NCBI RefSeq assembly: GCF_028769735.1
Contig: NC_088172.1
Span: forward strand, 60,109,075-60,173,074
Reading direction: 5' to 3'
DNA from: Zonotrichia leucophrys gambelii
Lineage: Eukaryota; Chordata; Aves; Passeriformes; Passerellidae
Length of the DNA: 64,000 nucleotides
How positions within the stretch are numbered: the stretch's first letter is position 1; every line of letters begins with the position of its first letter. The notes under the pieces were generated by a model, which was not told the origin of the DNA, did not search any database, and saw only the letters and a program-made list of their open reading frames with translations. This document shows, in pieces, positions 61,871 through 64,000 of this stretch. Position numbers and translations under genes: made by a program.

Positions 61871-64000
61871 AAAGTAAGCAATTTTTTCATACTCTTCCTT
61901 GAATCTGAATTATAAGCTATTTTTTTACCCTTATTCCTTCTGAAGCAGGAAATATTACTACTTTACAAACTTTGAAGGCCTTCTGTTAAGCAAATGAAAA
62001 CCTTGCAGATCTCTGCTACTGCTAATACTCTTCCAGATGAGGCTGCTTGGGTGTTACTTCTTTTCCACCAAGTGAGGTTCCTTTTTACAGAACTCAGTGA
62101 TGAAATGATTTAAGGCAATAGCTGCTCAGAAATCCAAATACATCTCATCAAGAGCCTTTTAAAAGAAAATTTTGTTGAGGAATGTTTCTGCTTGAAGAAT
62201 AATCTTGTATTTTCTCCAGGAAGTTTTGAACACATTCAGGAAAAAATAGAAACTTTGAAACATTATTATTTATACTTTAAATATTCTGTTACTGTATTTT
62301 TCATATTTTTAAGAAAGCAATGAAATTACTAATCATAACAGAATAAGAGATCATAAATATGATTATTATTAATTGATGGATATTTTGACTCTAAACATAA
62401 TTTTGTTTGAGATTTTGAAATGGGTTAGTGGAAATTACAGAACAGCAAAAAACCCTGACATTTCAATGTAGAGTGCATCAATTTGAAACCAAACCACTGT
62501 TTCTGTCTGAAAGAGTTTTTCAACCACTTTCAGAGAGCTCCCCATGCCAAAGGCTCACCTCCCCATGTTGTGCATGCACACTTTCAAGTCTGCCAGCGTT
62601 TAATAATGAGGGACAGATTGTGAGATCTCAGTTGTGCAAGCAAAGCTGATTTTTTCCATTCCAAGACTGGAATTGAAATGAATCAGGGCAAGAGCCAGGC
62701 ATCTCATCATGGACAGGAGAAGAAGAGTGGGCAGGAGTATAGAACAGAAAGGGACAAGGACATGCTCTAGCAGCCCAGGCTTGCTGCTTCTGGGACTTCC
62801 AGGGGGAAAGGGAAACTGAGCACGGCTGGGCTGCTTCCAGCTAGGATTCTGACAACTTCCCACATCCCAGCTCTTCCTTCAGCAAAGCAGTGGAAACATC
62901 CAGTTTAGCCCTCTGGCACACACAGTCTATTTTCTAACCAAAAGGCATGACTTTCTAAGCAACCAAATTTTTCTAACCACCACTTTAAGCTGGATAGAGC
63001 TCTCATATCATGACTTCCCAGTTAGGAGTATGGCAAGGCTGTCCCAAGTACTACAGGACATTTTGATGCAAAAAATAAAGGGTTCATTGACCCTTCTTCA
63101 CTAATGATTTTCTGATTGTCTCCCTCTTCCTTGAAAATCCTGATGGAGTATTGGTTCAATATCACATGTTACAAACATCAGATACATCAATAACTCTTGA
63201 AATTAGCATAGGATTTCTTTCAGGGCTCTCACACACCTTCTAACTGTTCCTCATCCTATCTTCTTCACAATAGCTGGCACCACTGCATTAAAAATGTGCT
63301 ACAAAGAAGTTTATGATTATTTGTTGCTTTGATGAAACACTGACTGTAGCCATTAATATCCATATAAATTTCTAACCTGCTTGGGTGAGGTTAGAAATTA
63401 ACTTCACTTTCTTAAAAATCACATTAAATACAAAAGACTTTGTGAGATTTTTTGATACTCAGTGGAGAGAAAGAAGCATGTTTATAGGGCAAATAATTTC
63501 TTCTGATGCCATAGATGAGGCTATGATACCAATTACTCAAGGGTATCTTTTTCCTTCTGCCAGTCACAAAAGGGCACCTAGGTGAATAACCTAAAGTTGC
63601 TTATTAATACTTTAGAAGGTAAAATTGCGTCAGATGAATCCCAACAACCATGTTGTAACTTTATCTTGCAGTGAAAAACAAGGGTTTGGCAAGCAAAAAG
63701 CTCTATATTAGACTATAACTATGTATATGCTAATGTATATGTATTTAAATAAAAATGAAAACCCTTAAATGAACAACTGTATTATTCTAATAATATTCTA
63801 ATAATATAGTGATTCTTTGCATCAGCTACATTCTTTCCTCTTTCACCTACCTTTCTACCTCTTCATAGTCTGGAAGATATCACTATCTAAGTACTCAGTA
63901 TGTGGTCTTAATTTTTTAACTTATTGAAGAAAAACTATTTGGAAACATCTCACTCTCTTAATTGCATATTGTTTGGCAATATTCTGTAGTGCAAAAAGGG

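Larger units (their letters stand above)
45291..64000. other. No coding exon recognised; intergenic DNA or first intron of a downstream gene
   Basis: Nothing here translates to a recognisable protein. In particular the cysteine-knot coding exon of GREM2 is absent. Open frames reach 166 codons (48,082 to 48,582 plus; 58,442 to 58,942 minus) but have no domain, signal peptide or family resemblance that I can see. Repeats and candidate sites found in the interval are listed separately. Confidence 0.75.

Noticed and set aside
45291..64000. GREM2 coding exon within the window
   Set aside because: I looked for a single frame of about 168 codons with a signal peptide and cysteine knot after the CpG island and found none; it must lie beyond the window if gene order is conserved.
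1..64000. tRNA genes, CRISPR arrays or prokaryote-like systems
   Set aside because: No tRNA B-box in context, no regularly spaced direct repeats with spacers, and the spliced RGS7 gene shows the window is vertebrate nuclear DNA.

Overview
The window is vertebrate nuclear DNA and almost certainly from a bird. Coding sequence is confined to short exons with GT-AG introns. Interspersed repeats are sparse and are mainly CR1 LINE remnants plus one LTR of a family I recognise from bird genomes. There are no L1 or Alu elements, no operons and no phage or plasmid features.

Region 1 (1 to about 36,540) is the 3' half of one plus-strand gene, RGS7 (regulator of G-protein signalling 7, R7 subfamily). 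Eight internal exons are joined by splice sites in consistent phase and encode the linker before the GGL domain, the GGL domain, the RGS domain and a short tail exon. Two alternative terminal exons follow, at 27,120 and 36,085, each with its own stop codon and a candidate poly(A) signal. Together they encode about the last 284 or 292 residues. By similarity to mammalian RGS7 (487 and 495 residues) the window starts near residue 204; the DEP and DHEX exons lie upstream, outside the window. The first 10.6 kb is intron.

Region 2 (about 36,540 to 44,990) is intergenic. It holds a solo retroviral LTR with a 5-bp target duplication (38,659 to 39,231) and a perfect 21-bp AT-rich hairpin (40,766 to 40,818).

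Region 3 (about 45,000 to 45,290) is a strong, isolated CpG island that looks like a promoter. Conserved vertebrate gene order places GREM2 downstream of RGS7 on the same strand with a non-coding first exon, so this is a plausible GREM2 promoter. The GREM2 coding exon is not in the window, so the link is inference.

Region 4 (45,300 to 64,000) has no recognisable coding exon. It contains an old repeat relic, a CR1 fragment with an expanded pentanucleotide tail and candidate CTCF sites. The many 60 to 166 codon open frames here and elsewhere show no recognisable family and are treated as chance.

I did not find a new biological system. The most interesting points are the orphan CpG island, the alternative RGS7 C-termini with a possible intron-retention third tail, the weak splice donor of the exon at 11,721, the solo LTR and the perfect hairpin.
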